From NCBI GenBank assembly GCA_031284485.1, contig JAISZT010000098.1, positions 27,680-91,679 on the forward strand: 64,000 nt of DNA. Direction: 5' to 3'. Positions 1 to 9,945 of this stretch are shown here, piece after piece (the first letter of the stretch is position 1; each line of letters opens with the position of its first letter). A model generated the notes under the pieces. It ran no database searches. It had not been told where the DNA came from and saw only the letters and a program-made list of their open reading frames with translations. Both the position numbers and the translations under genes were made by a program. The stretch is from Desulfovibrio sp. (GTDB lineage Bacteria; Desulfobacterota; Desulfovibrionia; Desulfovibrionales; Desulfovibrionaceae).

Positions 1-875
1 GCGGAGCGGCAGGCGGAATAAACGCGTTTTTTCGCGCCGTGCTCGACCCCGGCGATGAAGTTTTGAGCTTTGCCCCGTACTTTGTGGAATACGGCTTTTA
101 CACGGAAAACCACAACGGCGTGTTCAAGGCCGTCATGAGCCGAAAAGACACGTTCGCCCCGGATCTCGACGCTCTGGAAAAAGCCGTCAGCCCCGGAACG
201 CGGGTTGTGCTGATCAATTCGCCCAACAATCCCACGGGCGCGGTGTACAGCCACGACGACATCGCCGCCCTGGCCGGTCTGCTTGAAGCCAAAAGCCGGG
301 AATACGGACGGCCGATATGGCTTGCCTCGGACGAGCCTTACCGCTTTCTTACCTATGACGGCGTGCGGACGCCGCCTGTGCTGCCGCTTTACCAATACGC
401 GCTGTGCATAGGCTCTTTTTCCAAAAATCTCTCCCTGCCCGGAGAACGCGTGGGCTATGTGGCCGTTGCGCCGCACCTTCCGGAAAAAGCCGAACTCATG
501 GCGGGGCTGACGCTGACAAACCGCATCCTCGGTTTTGTCAACCCGCCGGTGATAGGCCAGCACCTCATGGCCGCCGCCCTGGACAGCAACGTGGACATCT
601 CCGTTTACGCGGCGCGGCGCAAGGCAATGGCCGAAGTGCTGACCGGCGCGGGGTACGAATTCCGGATGCCCATGGGCGCGTTTTACTTTTTCCCCAAAGC
701 CCCCGGAGGCGATGACGTCGCCTTTGTCAACAGGTTGCTGGAAGAAAAGGTGCTTGCCGTGCCGGGAACGGGCTTCGGCTGCCCCGGCTACTTCCGTCTG
801 GCCTTTTGCGTGGATGAAGGCGTCATCCGCAAGGCGGCTGACGGGTTCGCCAAAGCGCGCGCGGCTTTCGGATAG
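1..875 (+). CDS. PLP-dependent class I/II aminotransferase, 5'-truncated by window edge
   Basis: Fold-type I aminotransferase that moves an amino group between an amino acid and a 2-oxoacid. The frame is open from base 3 and starts inside the motif GAAGGINAFFRAVLDPGDEV, which in this family lies roughly 100 residues from the N-terminus, so the start is outside the window. Visible further on are NSPNNPTG, ASDEPY, and SFSKNLSLPGERVGY, whose lysine (codon at about 423) should form the Schiff base with PLP. The C-terminal small domain is complete to the TAG stop. It precedes lysS on the same strand. Family is clear; the substrate (aspartate, alanine or aromatic) cannot be told from this fragment. 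Confidence 0.9.
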   Translation, partial: GAAGGINAFFRAVLDPGDEVLSFAPYFVEYGFYTENHNGVFKAVMSRKDTFAPDLDALEKAVSPGTRVVLINSPNNPTGAVYSHDDIAALAGLLEAKSREYGRPIWLASDEPYRFLTYDGVRTPPVLPLYQYALCIGSFSKNLSLPGERVGYVAVAPHLPEKAELMAGLTLTNRILGFVNPPVIGQHLMAAALDSNVDISVYAARRKAMAEVLTGAGYEFRMPMGAFYFFPKAPGGDDVAFVNRLLEEKVLAVPGTGFGCPGYFRLAFCVDEGVIRKAADGFAKARAAFG

Positions 876-994
876 AGGAAGGCCCGGTTTATGGGGGAAT
901 CCGCAAGGCGGCAGTGACAACGAAAATTTTCATAAATCTTGACGATACGTTGAGGAAGGAATATCGTACTCTTTTCCCGGATACGGAGCACTGG

Positions 995-2578
995 ATGGAA
1001 GACAAGGAAAAACGCGGAAAACCCGCCATCCGCCTGAACACAAAATCTCAGCACGCGGCCTATTTCATGCCCATGCTGGAGAGCCTGGCCGCGCACGAGG
1101 GCCTGAACGAAGTTCTCAAAAACCGCACCTGCAAGGCCTGCGACCTGCTGGACGCGGGCGTGCCCCTTTTTCCCAACACCTTCCGCAAACAGCACCCGGT
1201 TGTCCATATTCTCAAACGTTTCAGCGGGATGCCCCCGGAAGGCCTGGCGGAAATGGAGGACGTTTTTTCCCTGGCCGGACGAATCGTTTCCATGCGCTCA
1301 TTCGGGAAAGCCGCCTTTTTTCATTTGATGGACGTGAGCGGGCGCATCCAGTGCTACAGCGCCAAGGAGCAACTGGGCGAAGCCGATTACGCGGTCGTCA
1401 AAAAGCTGGAAGTGGGCGACATTGTCGGCGTGCGCGGCATATTATTCCGCACAAAAACCGGCGAATTGACGATATCCTGCGGCAGCGTGACGCTGCTGAC
1501 CAGGTCCATGCGGCCGCTGCCGGAAAAATACCACGGCCTCAAAGACATGGAAACGCGCTACCGCCAGCGCTATGTGGACCTCATCGTCACGCCGCGCTCA
1601 CGGGAAATCTTTCTCAAGCGCAGTCAGATTGTGCGCGAATTCCGCCGTTTTATGGAAGACAACGGCTTTATGGAAGTGGAAACCCCGATGATGCAGCCCC
1701 TGCCCGGCGGGGCGACGGCGCGGCCCTTCGCAACCCACCACAACGCCCTGGACTTGCGGCTTTACATGCGCATCGCGCCGGAGCTTTATCTGAAGCGTCT
1801 GCTGGTGGGCGGATTTGAAAAAGTGTTTGAGCTTAACCGCAATTTCCGCAACGAAGGCATCGACACCCGCCACAACCCGGAATTCACCATGTGCGAATTC
1901 TACTGGGCCTACGCGACGTTTGAAGACCTCATGGACTATACGGAAAAGCTTCTTGCCCATCTGGCGAAAACAGTCTGCGGCACGACCGTCATTCCCTACC
2001 AGGGCAATGAAATCGACCTCACCCAGGGGCGATGGAAACGCCTGAGCTTCCACAATTCCCTCACGGAAATCGGCGGACATTCGGAAGATTTCTATAACAA
2101 CTACAACAAGCTTGCCGCCTATATCCGCGAACGCGGCGAAAAAGCCACGGAAAACGATTGCCTGCAAAAGCTTCAGGCAAAACTCTTTGACCTTGACGTG
2201 GAACACAAGCTCATCCAGCCGCACTTCATTTACCATTACCCCACGGAAATTTCGCCTCTTTCGCGCCGCAACGACTTCAGGCCGAACCTTACCGACCGCT
2301 TTGAACTTTTTATTGCCGGACGTGAACTGGCCAACGCGTTTTCAGAACTCAACGACCCGGTTGACCAGCGTTTGCGCTTTGAGGATCAGGCGCGTGAAAA
2401 AGCGGCCGGGGATGACGAGGCGCACAGCATGGACGAAGACTACCTGCGGGCGCTTGAATACGGCATGCCGCCGGCGGCGGGCCAGGGCATCGGCATTGAC
2501 AGGCTTGTCATGCTGCTGACGGATTCCGCCTCCATCCGCGAAGTGATTTTATTCCCCCTGCTGAGGCCTGAATTTTAA
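995..2578 (+). CDS. lysS: Lysyl-tRNA synthetase, class II
   Basis: Charges tRNA-Lys with lysine in the cytoplasm. An N-terminal OB-fold anticodon-binding region (VFSLAGRIVSMRSFGKAAFF onward) is followed by the class II core: motif 2 around FRNEGIDTRHNPEFTMCEFY and motif 3 GIGIDRLVMLLT near the C-terminus. I chose ATG 995 because GGAG lies 6 bases upstream; this gives 527 residues. A GTG at 914 would add 27 residues (554). ATGs at 1067 or 1073 would give about 500, the usual family length, but lack a ribosome-binding site. The aminotransferase gene is just upstream and lolC just downstream on the same strand. Confidence 0.95.
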   Translation: MEDKEKRGKPAIRLNTKSQHAAYFMPMLESLAAHEGLNEVLKNRTCKACDLLDAGVPLFPNTFRKQHPVVHILKRFSGMPPEGLAEMEDVFSLAGRIVSMRSFGKAAFFHLMDVSGRIQCYSAKEQLGEADYAVVKKLEVGDIVGVRGILFRTKTGELTISCGSVTLLTRSMRPLPEKYHGLKDMETRYRQRYVDLIVTPRSREIFLKRSQIVREFRRFMEDNGFMEVETPMMQPLPGGATARPFATHHNALDLRLYMRIAPELYLKRLLVGGFEKVFELNRNFRNEGIDTRHNPEFTMCEFYWAYATFEDLMDYTEKLLAHLAKTVCGTTVIPYQGNEIDLTQGRWKRLSFHNSLTEIGGHSEDFYNNYNKLAAYIRERGEKATENDCLQKLQAKLFDLDVEHKLIQPHFIYHYPTEISPLSRRNDFRPNLTDRFELFIAGRELANAFSELNDPVDQRLRFEDQAREKAAGDDEAHSMDEDYLRALEYGMPPAAGQGIGIDRLVMLLTDSASIREVILFPLLRPEF

Positions 2579-2675
2579 AAAAATCAGCCTGTTGCATAGT
2601 TCGCGCAAATCATCGCAAGCAGTCTATAAAAAATTTATAAAAAATGTCTTGAAACTCGGGGAAAACTGGGTCAAG

Positions 2676-3911
2676 ATGCCGCAAATGTCCTTTGAACTAT
2701 TTGTGGCCTTGCGCTATCTTTTTTCGCGGCGCAAGCAAACCTTCATCTATATCATCTCCCTGATGTCCATTCTGGGGGTGGCTTTGGGCGTAGGCGCCCT
2801 TGTGCTGGTTCTCGGCGTGTACAACGGCCTGACCACGGACATGCGGGACAAGATTCTCGGCGCGAACGCCCACGGCATTGTCATGAGCCATATTCCCTCG
2901 GCCTTTGAACACGCGCCGAACCTGACGGAGCAGATACGCGCCGTCCCCGGCGTTGTCGCCGCCATGCCCTTTATCTATACCGAAGTGATGCTTTCCGCGG
3001 GCGGCGGCGTAAAAGGCGTTGTGCTGCGCGGCGTCAATCCCGCGGAAGCGCCCGAAGTGCTCTCCATGCTCCGGCAAATAAAGGCCGGCAGCGTCGCCGG
3101 CCTGCAAAAAGAAGGCGCGCCCGGCATCATTATCGGGGAGGAACTGGCGCGGCGTCTCGGCCTTGGCCTCGCAAGCCGCGTCAACCTGCTCTCCCCCTCG
3201 GGTCAGAAGACATCCTCCGGCTATTCTCCGCGCATACGCCCCTTTGAAATTGCGGGCATCTTCAAAACCGGCATGTTCGAGTACGACTCCTCCCTGGCTT
3301 TTGTCTCCCTTGAGGCCGCCCGCGATGTCCTGGGCTTGCCGCCAACCTTTCTTTCCGGAATTGAAATCACCGTCGCCGATGTTTACGAGGCGGACAAAAC
3401 AGCCGCCCTCCTGACCGAAGCGCTGGGGCCGAGCTTTTACGTCCGCACCTGGATGGAAATGAACGCCAACCTCTTCGCCGCTCTCAAACTGGAAAAGGTG
3501 GGCATGTTCATTCTGCTTGCAATGGTGGTTTTGATCGGCTCATTTTCCATCGTCACCTCGCTTGTCATGCTGGTCATGGAAAAAACCCGCGACATTGCCG
3601 TCATGATGTCCATGGGCGCCACGCCCGGCATGATCCGCCGCATTTTCATGCTTCAGGGCACGATCATAGGCGTCATAGGCACACTGTCCGGCTATGCGCT
3701 CGGCCTCACCCTGGGCGAGCTGCTCAAGCGCTACCAGTTCATCAAGCTGCCGGACAACGTCTACACCGTGGACCATCTGCCCATCATCATCACGGCTTCG
3801 GATATCTGCATTGTCGGGGCAAGCGCGCTGCTGCTCTGCTTTCTGGCCACCCTCTACCCGGCGCGGCAGGCTGCCCGCCTGCAACCGGCCGAAGCTCTGA
3901 GATACGAATGA
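2676..3911 (+). CDS. lolC: Lipoprotein-releasing ABC transporter permease, LolC/LolE family
   Basis: Inner-membrane permease of the Lol system, which extracts outer-membrane lipoproteins and passes them to the periplasmic carrier. The N-terminus MSFELFVALRYLFSRRKQTF followed by a hydrophobic helix is characteristic of the LolC/E family. A periplasmic MacB-like domain (about 55-270) follows, then three C-terminal helices of the FtsX/MacB type with the MEKTRDIAVMMSMGAT signature. The length of 411 residues fits the family. Start taken at ATG 2676; ATG 2685 is equally possible, and the longer frame from 2592 adds a stretch not seen in the family. The stop overlaps the lolD start (ATGA). Only one permease is present, so the complex may be a homodimer. 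Confidence 0.93.
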   Translation: MPQMSFELFVALRYLFSRRKQTFIYIISLMSILGVALGVGALVLVLGVYNGLTTDMRDKILGANAHGIVMSHIPSAFEHAPNLTEQIRAVPGVVAAMPFIYTEVMLSAGGGVKGVVLRGVNPAEAPEVLSMLRQIKAGSVAGLQKEGAPGIIIGEELARRLGLGLASRVNLLSPSGQKTSSGYSPRIRPFEIAGIFKTGMFEYDSSLAFVSLEAARDVLGLPPTFLSGIEITVADVYEADKTAALLTEALGPSFYVRTWMEMNANLFAALKLEKVGMFILLAMVVLIGSFSIVTSLVMLVMEKTRDIAVMMSMGATPGMIRRIFMLQGTIIGVIGTLSGYALGLTLGELLKRYQFIKLPDNVYTVDHLPIIITASDICIVGASALLLCFLATLYPARQAARLQPAEALRYE

Positions 3912-4648
3912 TGTCCGGAATCTATAAATTTTCCAACGTCACAAAAAAATTTTCCGGCCCGGAGGAAAATCTTGAAATTCTCAAGGATATCAATTTGGTC
4001 ATAGACGAAGGGGAGTCGGTTGCCATCATAGGAGCTTCAGGTTCCGGCAAATCCACCCTCTTGCATCTTATGGGCGCTCTTGATATTCCTAGCAGCGGCA
4101 CCGTGTCGTTCAACGATCAGAATCTGGCGGGCATGAGTCTGGAACAAAAAGCCGATTTTCGCAATAAGACGCTGGGATTCGTTTTCCAGTTTCATCATCT
4201 GCTGCCGGAATTTTCACCGCTGGAAAACGTCGCCATGCCCGCCATCATCGGCGGCGCGCGCCGGTCGGACGTGCTGCCCAAAGCATACGACATGCTTGAA
4301 CGCGTCGGGCTTACCGGACGCGCGCACAGCAAGGTCGCCACCCTCTCCGGCGGGGAGCGGCAACGTGTGGCCATAGCGCGTGCGGTTTTTTTGCGGCCGC
4401 GCGTTCTTCTGGCCGACGAGCCGACCGGCAACCTGGATGAAGCAGCGGGGGCGCAGGTGAGCGGCCTGATGCATGAACTCAACCGTGAACTGGGCATGAC
4501 CTTGGTGGTGGTAACGCATAACCGGGATATTGCCGCAGGAATGAACCGCACAGTAGAACTTAAAACCGGCAAGCTCCTGCCCTTGCAGAGCGATCAGACT
4601 TGCCGCACAACGCCACTTTCTGCACAGGCCAACGGGGACGTAGTATGA
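3908..4648 (+). CDS. lolD: Lipoprotein-releasing ABC transporter ATPase LolD
   Basis: ATPase that powers the LolC-type permease at the cytoplasmic face of the inner membrane. Walker A is GASGSGKSTL (about residues 38-47), the Q-loop lies in FVFQFHHLLPEF, the ABC signature is LSGGERQRVAIARA, Walker B is VLLADEPTGNLDE, and the switch histidine is in VVTHNRD. The length of 246 residues is normal for LolD. Its ATG overlaps the lolC stop by 4 bases, and its TGA overlaps the bamA ATG, so lolC, lolD and bamA are probably translationally coupled. MacB- or FtsE-type ATPases look similar, but the LolC-type partner decides for LolD. Confidence 0.94.
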   Translation: MMSGIYKFSNVTKKFSGPEENLEILKDINLVIDEGESVAIIGASGSGKSTLLHLMGALDIPSSGTVSFNDQNLAGMSLEQKADFRNKTLGFVFQFHHLLPEFSPLENVAMPAIIGGARRSDVLPKAYDMLERVGLTGRAHSKVATLSGGERQRVAIARAVFLRPRVLLADEPTGNLDEAAGAQVSGLMHELNRELGMTLVVVTHNRDIAAGMNRTVELKTGKLLPLQSDQTCRTTPLSAQANGDVV

Positions 4649-7392
4649 AAAAGCATGTATGTAGCGCGCTCATCAAGGCACTTTCTCTTTTAACCCTGAC
4701 GTGCGCTTTTCAGGCGAGCATGCCTGCCCACACAGTCGCTGCGGAGCAGCCGCCGCTGGTGCTGGTTTTACCCTTCCAGGTCAACGCCGGCCCCGAGATG
4801 CCGAACGCCCAAAACGATGTGCCGCAGCAGATTGTGAGCCAGCTTGAGAACAGCGGCCTCAAAGCCGTGCCCATGAACCGCGCGCGCGCGCTGCTCGCAG
4901 GCCGGCAGCCCGCCGTCAACATATCCGCGGCGCGCGAACTGGGACGCAAGGCGGGCGCCGCGCTTGTCATTTACGGTTCTTTCAACCAGCTCGGCGACAC
5001 TTTCACCATGGATACGCGCCTTGTTCCCGTGGAAAAGGGCGATGCCGTGCCCGAAGGATTTGAACGGGACTCTCTGGTGTCGCTGACCGAATGCGCAAAC
5101 GCCCTGGCCACCCGCGCGGCGGGCATGCTTGGCGTACAGGACAGGCGCGCCGCCGCGCGGCCCGGCCTTGTCCCCATGACCGCCCCCACCGGCGGGGGAA
5201 TCAGCGACGTGCAGATACGCGGCATGAAAATTCTGGATCCGGACATAGTGCTTGCGCGCATGACCATCCGCCGCGGCGACAAGCCGGACGCCAACGCCAT
5301 CAACGAAGAAGTCAAACGCATCTGGAGCATGGGATATTTCAGCGACGTGCACACCACCATGGAAAACAATGTTCTTGTTTTCACCGTGGCGGAAAAACCG
5401 CGCATAGACAATATTGTCGTGGAAGGCTCCCACAATATTGATCAGGAGGATGTGCTGGCCGCCATGAGCACCAAAACCGGCAATGTCCTCAACGAGCAGA
5501 TGCTCGCCGACGACCTGCAAAAAGTGACGGAACTTTATCGAAAAGAGGGCTATTATCTGGCAAACGCCTCGTACAAACTGCAGGATCGCCCCGGCGGCAC
5601 GGGGGCCGTGCTTGTGATCAATGTTGAGGAAGGCGGCAAGCTCTACATACAGGAAGTGCGGATCGACGGTCTCAAGGAATTGAAGCGCGGCGACATTGAG
5701 GACTATCTGGCGCTCAAGAAGCGCGGCATCCTTTCCTGGTTCACCGGCACAGGCACGCTCAAGGAAGAATATCTGGAGCGCGACACAAACGCCATCGCCG
5801 CCTATGGACTGAACGAAGGCTTTATCGACATTCAGGTTTCCGCGCCGCAGGTTGAGTACAAACAGGACGGCATCCACATTATTTTCACCGTGCATGAGGG
5901 GCCCCGCTATACCGTGCGCGAGATAAAATTTGCCGGCGACATCATTGACACCGAAGAAAACATGCTGAACGTGGTGGAGATGGACGACTGGAAGAAGTCG
6001 GAGAAAAACTTCTCCCTGACCGTCATGCAGGAAGACACCAAACGCCTCACAGACTTTTACGCCGACTACGGATACGCGTTCGCCGAAGTGGACACGCGGC
6101 TCATGAAGGCTGATGACGGTTCCGCGCAGGTGGACGTGGGATACATGATCACCAAAAAGCAGAAAGTCTTCATCCGACGGCTCCTGACCGAAGGGAACAA
6201 CAAAACGCGGGACAACGTCATCCTGCGTGAAATGCGCCTTGGCGACGGCGATATGTATGAAGGGGCGAAGTTGCGCCGCTCAACCGAACGTCTCAACCGT
6301 CTGCGCTATTTTTCCGCTGTCGATACCGAGCTGATTCCCACCGGCGCGGAAGACGAAGTCGACCTCAAAATCAAGGTCAAAGAGGCGAACACCGGCGCCA
6401 TCATGGGAGGTATCGGCTATTCCACATACTACGACGTGGGCGTTACCGCCTCCATTATGGAACGCAACCTTTTCGGACGGGGCTACTGGATCCAGTTGCA
6501 GGGCTTTTTCTCCTGGCGGCGCACCACAGGCATGCTTTCTTTGACCAACCCGCGGCTCTACGATACGGAAATCTCCATCGGCAACGATATCTACTATATC
6601 CACGACTACTGGGACGACTTCACCAAGGAAACCATCGGCGACACCATACGCTTTGCCTATCCCCTGGGTGAATACACCTCCGTCGGCCTGTCCTACCGCC
6701 TGGAACGCTATGAACTCACCGATGTGTACCTGGACGCCTCCCCCTACATCCGCGACTACAAAGGCACAAACTGGACAAGCGCCGTTTCCGCCCGCATACT
6801 GCGCGACACCACGGATTCAAAGGAACGTCCCACCCGTGGAACCATCACGCGGTTCTGGTCGGAATACGGCGGCGGCGGACTCGGCGGCACAGACAACTTC
6901 ATCAAATCTGTGGCCGACTGGCAGGGGTTCTGGTCTGTCACCCCCGAGAACACCTTCCATTTACGCGGACGCCTTGGCGGAGTTTTTGAAAACTCCGACC
7001 AGAACGTGCCGGTTTTTGAACGCTTCTGGCTGGGCGGAATGGACACCATACGCGGGTACGCGTACTCCGACATTTCTCCCCGCGACTATAAATACCGCGG
7101 CGACCAGATAGGCGGCGACCGCATGGGCATTGTCAACGCCGAATATATATGGACGTTCCAGAAAGACCTTGGGCTTGCCCTGGTGCCCTTTGTTGACGCC
7201 GGCTTTAATATTGACCAGAAAACCATGGGCAATGATCTGGACAAATACTTTGTCGCCTCGACGGGCCTGGAGCTTCGCTGGCGCTCACCCATGGGCGACC
7301 TGCGCATTGCCTACGGCTTTCCTCTGGTGCAGGGATACGACAAAGAAATGAAGCAAGGCCGGCTGGAGTTCAGCATGGGGCAGTTCTTTTAG
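4645..7392 (+). CDS. bamA: Outer membrane protein assembly factor BamA with extra N-terminal domain
   Basis: Omp85-family insertase that folds beta-barrel proteins into the outer membrane. Start ATG 4645, with GGGGA 6 bases upstream, gives a signal peptide ([16 protein letters not shown]). Residues about 35-150 form an extra domain beginning [14 protein letters not shown] that is not POTRA and resembles the N-terminal alpha/beta domain of TolB, CsgG and FlgO proteins. Five POTRA repeats follow (about 184-585), then the 16-strand barrel with the conserved loop-6 motif IRGY near residue 800 and a terminal phenylalanine (SMGQFF). Total 915 residues, about 100 more than E. coli BamA. The stop overlaps the convergent lgt stop by 4 bases. 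Confidence 0.95.
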   Translation: MKKHVCSALIKALSLLTLTCAFQASMPAHTVAAEQPPLVLVLPFQVNAGPEMPNAQNDVPQQIVSQLENSGLKAVPMNRARALLAGRQPAVNISAARELGRKAGAALVIYGSFNQLGDTFTMDTRLVPVEKGDAVPEGFERDSLVSLTECANALATRAAGMLGVQDRRAAARPGLVPMTAPTGGGISDVQIRGMKILDPDIVLARMTIRRGDKPDANAINEEVKRIWSMGYFSDVHTTMENNVLVFTVAEKPRIDNIVVEGSHNIDQEDVLAAMSTKTGNVLNEQMLADDLQKVTELYRKEGYYLANASYKLQDRPGGTGAVLVINVEEGGKLYIQEVRIDGLKELKRGDIEDYLALKKRGILSWFTGTGTLKEEYLERDTNAIAAYGLNEGFIDIQVSAPQVEYKQDGIHIIFTVHEGPRYTVREIKFAGDIIDTEENMLNVVEMDDWKKSEKNFSLTVMQEDTKRLTDFYADYGYAFAEVDTRLMKADDGSAQVDVGYMITKKQKVFIRRLLTEGNNKTRDNVILREMRLGDGDMYEGAKLRRSTERLNRLRYFSAVDTELIPTGAEDEVDLKIKVKEANTGAIMGGIGYSTYYDVGVTASIMERNLFGRGYWIQLQGFFSWRRTTGMLSLTNPRLYDTEISIGNDIYYIHDYWDDFTKETIGDTIRFAYPLGEYTSVGLSYRLERYELTDVYLDASPYIRDYKGTNWTSAVSARILRDTTDSKERPTRGTITRFWSEYGGGGLGGTDNFIKSVADWQGFWSVTPENTFHLRGRLGGVFENSDQNVPVFERFWLGGMDTIRGYAYSDISPRDYKYRGDQIGGDRMGIVNAEYIWTFQKDLGLALVPFVDAGFNIDQKTMGNDLDKYFVASTGLELRWRSPMGDLRIAYGFPLVQGYDKEMKQGRLEFSMGQFF

Positions 7393-8168
7393 GCCGTTTT
7401 GCGGCAGAGCAGCCACACGCCCAGCAGCAGCAACGGCAGGCAGAGCGCCTGGCCCATGGTCAACCAGCCAAAAGCCAGGTAACCCAGTTGCGCATCGGGC
7501 ATGCGCACGAATTCCACAAGAAAGCGCGCCGTGCCGTATCCCGCGGCAAAAAGCCCGGCAACCGCCCCTGTTTTACGCGGTTTTGAGGAATAGACCCACA
7601 GGGCGATAAACAGCGCAATTCCCTCCAGCAACGCCTCGTATATCTGCGACGGATGACGCGGCAAGGCGCCGGCGCCCGGAAAGACGACGGCCCAGGGCAC
7701 GTCGCTGACCTTGCCCCAAAGTTCGCCGTTTATAAAATTGCCCACACGTCCGAAAAAAAGCCCCAGGGGCACGAGGGGCGCCGCAAAATCCGCAACCTCC
7801 CAAAAAGATTTGCCGCGGCTGTTCGCAAAATACAGAAAAGCCCCCAGCACGCCCAGCAGCCCGCCGTGAAACGACATGCCGCCGTTCCATATACGCAGTA
7901 TTTCCATCGGATCACGGATATACACCGCCAGGTCATAAAACAGCGCATACCCGAGACGCCCGCCGAGAATAACGCCCAGCATGGCGCAGGTGAGCAAATC
8001 ATCCACATAGGCGGGCGACCACGCCCCGCCGGAACGCGCCGCCCGTCTGCGGCCAAGCCACCACCCCGCCGCAAAGCCGGCAAGATACATAAGGCCATAC
8101 CAGCGCATCTGCAGAGGGCCTATGGAAAAAGCCACCGGATCAACAGGAAAAAAACTCATTCCTGCCAT
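7389..8168 (-). CDS. lgt: Prolipoprotein diacylglyceryl transferase
   Basis: Inner-membrane enzyme that transfers diacylglycerol from phosphatidylglycerol to the lipobox cysteine of prolipoproteins. Hydrophobic throughout with about seven helices. It carries [12 protein letters not shown] near the N-terminus, the Lgt region [11 protein letters not shown] with its conserved histidine, and [13 protein letters not shown] with the signature arginine/asparagine residues. Length is 259 residues from ATG 8168; ATG 8159 (start [12 protein letters not shown]) overlaps the moaC stop as ATGA and is an equally good start. It is last in the asnS-asd-glycosyltransferase-moaC run and works with the Lol genes on the opposite strand. 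Confidence 0.95.
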   Translation of the reverse strand: MAGMSFFPVDPVAFSIGPLQMRWYGLMYLAGFAAGWWLGRRRAARSGGAWSPAYVDDLLTCAMLGVILGGRLGYALFYDLAVYIRDPMEILRIWNGGMSFHGGLLGVLGAFLYFANSRGKSFWEVADFAAPLVPLGLFFGRVGNFINGELWGKVSDVPWAVVFPGAGALPRHPSQIYEALLEGIALFIALWVYSSKPRKTGAVAGLFAAGYGTARFLVEFVRMPDAQLGYLAFGWLTMGQALCLPLLLLGVWLLCRKTA

Positions 8169-8650
8169 TCCGGCGCGTTAAACTCGCCCCTGCTCCCGCC
8201 GCTCTTGTGCAGCAGGCGCACGCGGGTGATGACGATATCACGCTGAACGGCCTTGCACATGTCATAAATTATTGCGGCGGCTGTCTGGGCGGCCACAATG
8301 GCTTCCATTTCCACGCCGGTGACGTTGTCGGCCCGGATTTCAGCCTTGATGTGTATCTGGGGCGGGCTTTCACGCTCGGCAAAGGAAATATCCACGAAAT
8401 TCAAGGCAATGGGATGGCAAAGAGGGATCAGATCACTGACTCGTTTGGCCGCCATAATCCCGCCGATTTGAGCGCATGCCAAAACATTCCCCTTGGGCAG
8501 AGCCGATTTTTTAAGCAATTCCAAGGTGGCGGGGGCCATCTCCACAACAGCCTCGGCAACGGCGACGCGCCTTGTGGGCGGCTTTTCACCCACATCTACC
8601 ATTTTAATTTCGCCATGAGGCGTCATATGTGAAAAATCAGTTTTTGGCAT
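8156..8650 (-). CDS. moaC: Cyclic pyranopterin monophosphate synthase MoaC
   Basis: Second step of molybdopterin synthesis: converts 3',8-cyclo-dihydro-GTP to cyclic pyranopterin monophosphate. Conserved MoaC segments are [27 protein letters not shown] with the active-site histidine region, [23 protein letters not shown], and the C-terminal LHKSGG loop with the catalytic lysine. ATG 8650 follows a strong GGGGGAGG ribosome-binding site 8 bases away and gives 164 residues; an upstream in-frame start at 8680 adds ten residues without support. The other moa genes are not in this window. The stop overlaps the lgt start. Confidence 0.95.
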   Translation of the reverse strand: MPKTDFSHMTPHGEIKMVDVGEKPPTRRVAVAEAVVEMAPATLELLKKSALPKGNVLACAQIGGIMAAKRVSDLIPLCHPIALNFVDISFAERESPPQIHIKAEIRADNVTGVEMEAIVAAQTAAAIIYDMCKAVQRDIVITRVRLLHKSGGSRGEFNAPEWQE

Positions 8651-8710
8651 GTCCCAATCCTCCCCCTGTTTTATCCGCAAACTATGCGAAATGTATGCGG
8701 CGTCCTGCCT

Positions 8711-9919
8711 CTATGGCATCTGTTTACCTATATACCGCTGAAAAAAAACTGTAAACAAACTGCATGCCTGGGCAGTCATGCGTTCAAATCCCGCGCGTTC
8801 ACGCAGCGCCCCGGCGCGGGACACAAGCCTGTCGCGCAACCGCGCGTCCAGCATGATATTCAGCATGGCATGCGCCAGCGCTTGCGGATTATTGTCCTCC
8901 AGCATCAGGGCCGCGTCTTCGTGCCCGCGCAGACGCTCAAGGTGCAAACCGCTGCGGCTGCAAATAACCGGCAGAAACGACGCGAAGCCGGCCCAAAGCG
9001 CGTCCGGGCGCTCATCAAAGGCCGGGCCGGGCGCAAGCCACGCATGGCAGCCTTCAAGCACATCCGGCATATACTGATCGTTTAACAGACAAAGGCGTGA
9101 CGCCACGCCAAGATTCGTCGCTTCTTCCAGTATTTCAGCGTAAAGAGGCCCAGCCCCCGCCATGCGCACTTCCCACAGAGGCGCGTCATCCCTTTGCCAA
9201 ATGGCCGTCATGGCGCGCACCGCGGAGCGCGCGCCCGATCGCGGGGTCAGGCTTGAACCCATGCCAAAAACAAAATGCCTGCCTTCCTCCCATTCCGGCG
9301 CCTGCGTGTAGGCGTTCACGTCGATGCCCGGCGACAGAAGAACAAGCTTGTCCTCGTCGGCAGGCGCGGCGCGGTCTTTGAAAAAACGGCGATCCGGCGC
9401 ATTGCGGACCGTCTTTTCCCACGCTTTCACGATATGGCGGCGCACATACTCCGAACCACACAAAATGCCGTGCGCGGAGCACAGCATTTTACTGCCGCAA
9501 ATTTCCGGCGGCGGCGGCCGCAGGAAAAAGGCGTGCACAAGCACGGCGCCGCCCTCACGCCGCATGCGCAGCATCCTGTACCCCAAATCAAGCGACTCCA
9601 CCCCCACAGTCTGTATCAGCAGCGTTTCATTCCTCCGCTGCCAGTTCCAGAGACGCAAAAGCAGCAAAGGATTCCCTGCCCACGAACCGCCCACCGTCAG
9701 CACGGGCAGCCGCATTTCCAGGGCGCACGCGTGCAGCCAGGAATTTTTCAAACAAACGAGCGTTGGTTTGACGCGCACTCTCTCGCGCAGAGCCAGGGCG
9801 AGCGCCAGAGTTTGCTCTTCCTCAACGTCAGGCACGCTGACAAAAGGCGAATTTTGCCCGTTTTCCGCCCTGTTGCGCAGGCAAATCAGCACGCAGGCGG
9901 CAAAATTCGCTGTTTTCAT
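8711..9919 (-). CDS. Glycosyltransferase, GT-B fold, probably group 1
   Basis: Probable cytoplasmic sugar transferase. ATG 9919 is preceded by GGGA with about 7 bases spacing; 402 residues. The N-terminal half has VPDVEEEQTLALALALRERV and LLIQTVGVESLDLGYRM. The C-terminal half has the GT-B pattern: LSPGIDVNAY, FVFGMGSSLTPRSG, MAGAGPLYAEILEEATNLGV, and an acceptor-loop region LAPGPAFDERPDALWAGFASFLPVICSRSG in place of the usual EGFG-type motif. The final residues hold a typical helix of group 1 transferases. Donor and acceptor cannot be inferred. It lies between asd and moaC with no other sugar genes nearby. Confidence 0.78.
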   Translation of the reverse strand: MKTANFAACVLICLRNRAENGQNSPFVSVPDVEEEQTLALALALRERVRVKPTLVCLKNSWLHACALEMRLPVLTVGGSWAGNPLLLLRLWNWQRRNETLLIQTVGVESLDLGYRMLRMRREGGAVLVHAFFLRPPPPEICGSKMLCSAHGILCGSEYVRRHIVKAWEKTVRNAPDRRFFKDRAAPADEDKLVLLSPGIDVNAYTQAPEWEEGRHFVFGMGSSLTPRSGARSAVRAMTAIWQRDDAPLWEVRMAGAGPLYAEILEEATNLGVASRLCLLNDQYMPDVLEGCHAWLAPGPAFDERPDALWAGFASFLPVICSRSGLHLERLRGHEDAALMLEDNNPQALAHAMLNIMLDARLRDRLVSRAGALRERAGFERMTAQACSLFTVFFQRYIGKQMP

Positions 9920-9945
9920 ATCGTTCCCGCGTAAAAAATTGCGGA

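Noticed and set aside
4768..5895. 375-codon frame antisense to bamA
   Set aside because: Lies inside a well-conserved gene and has no family signature or ribosome-binding site; it is a by-product of codon bias.
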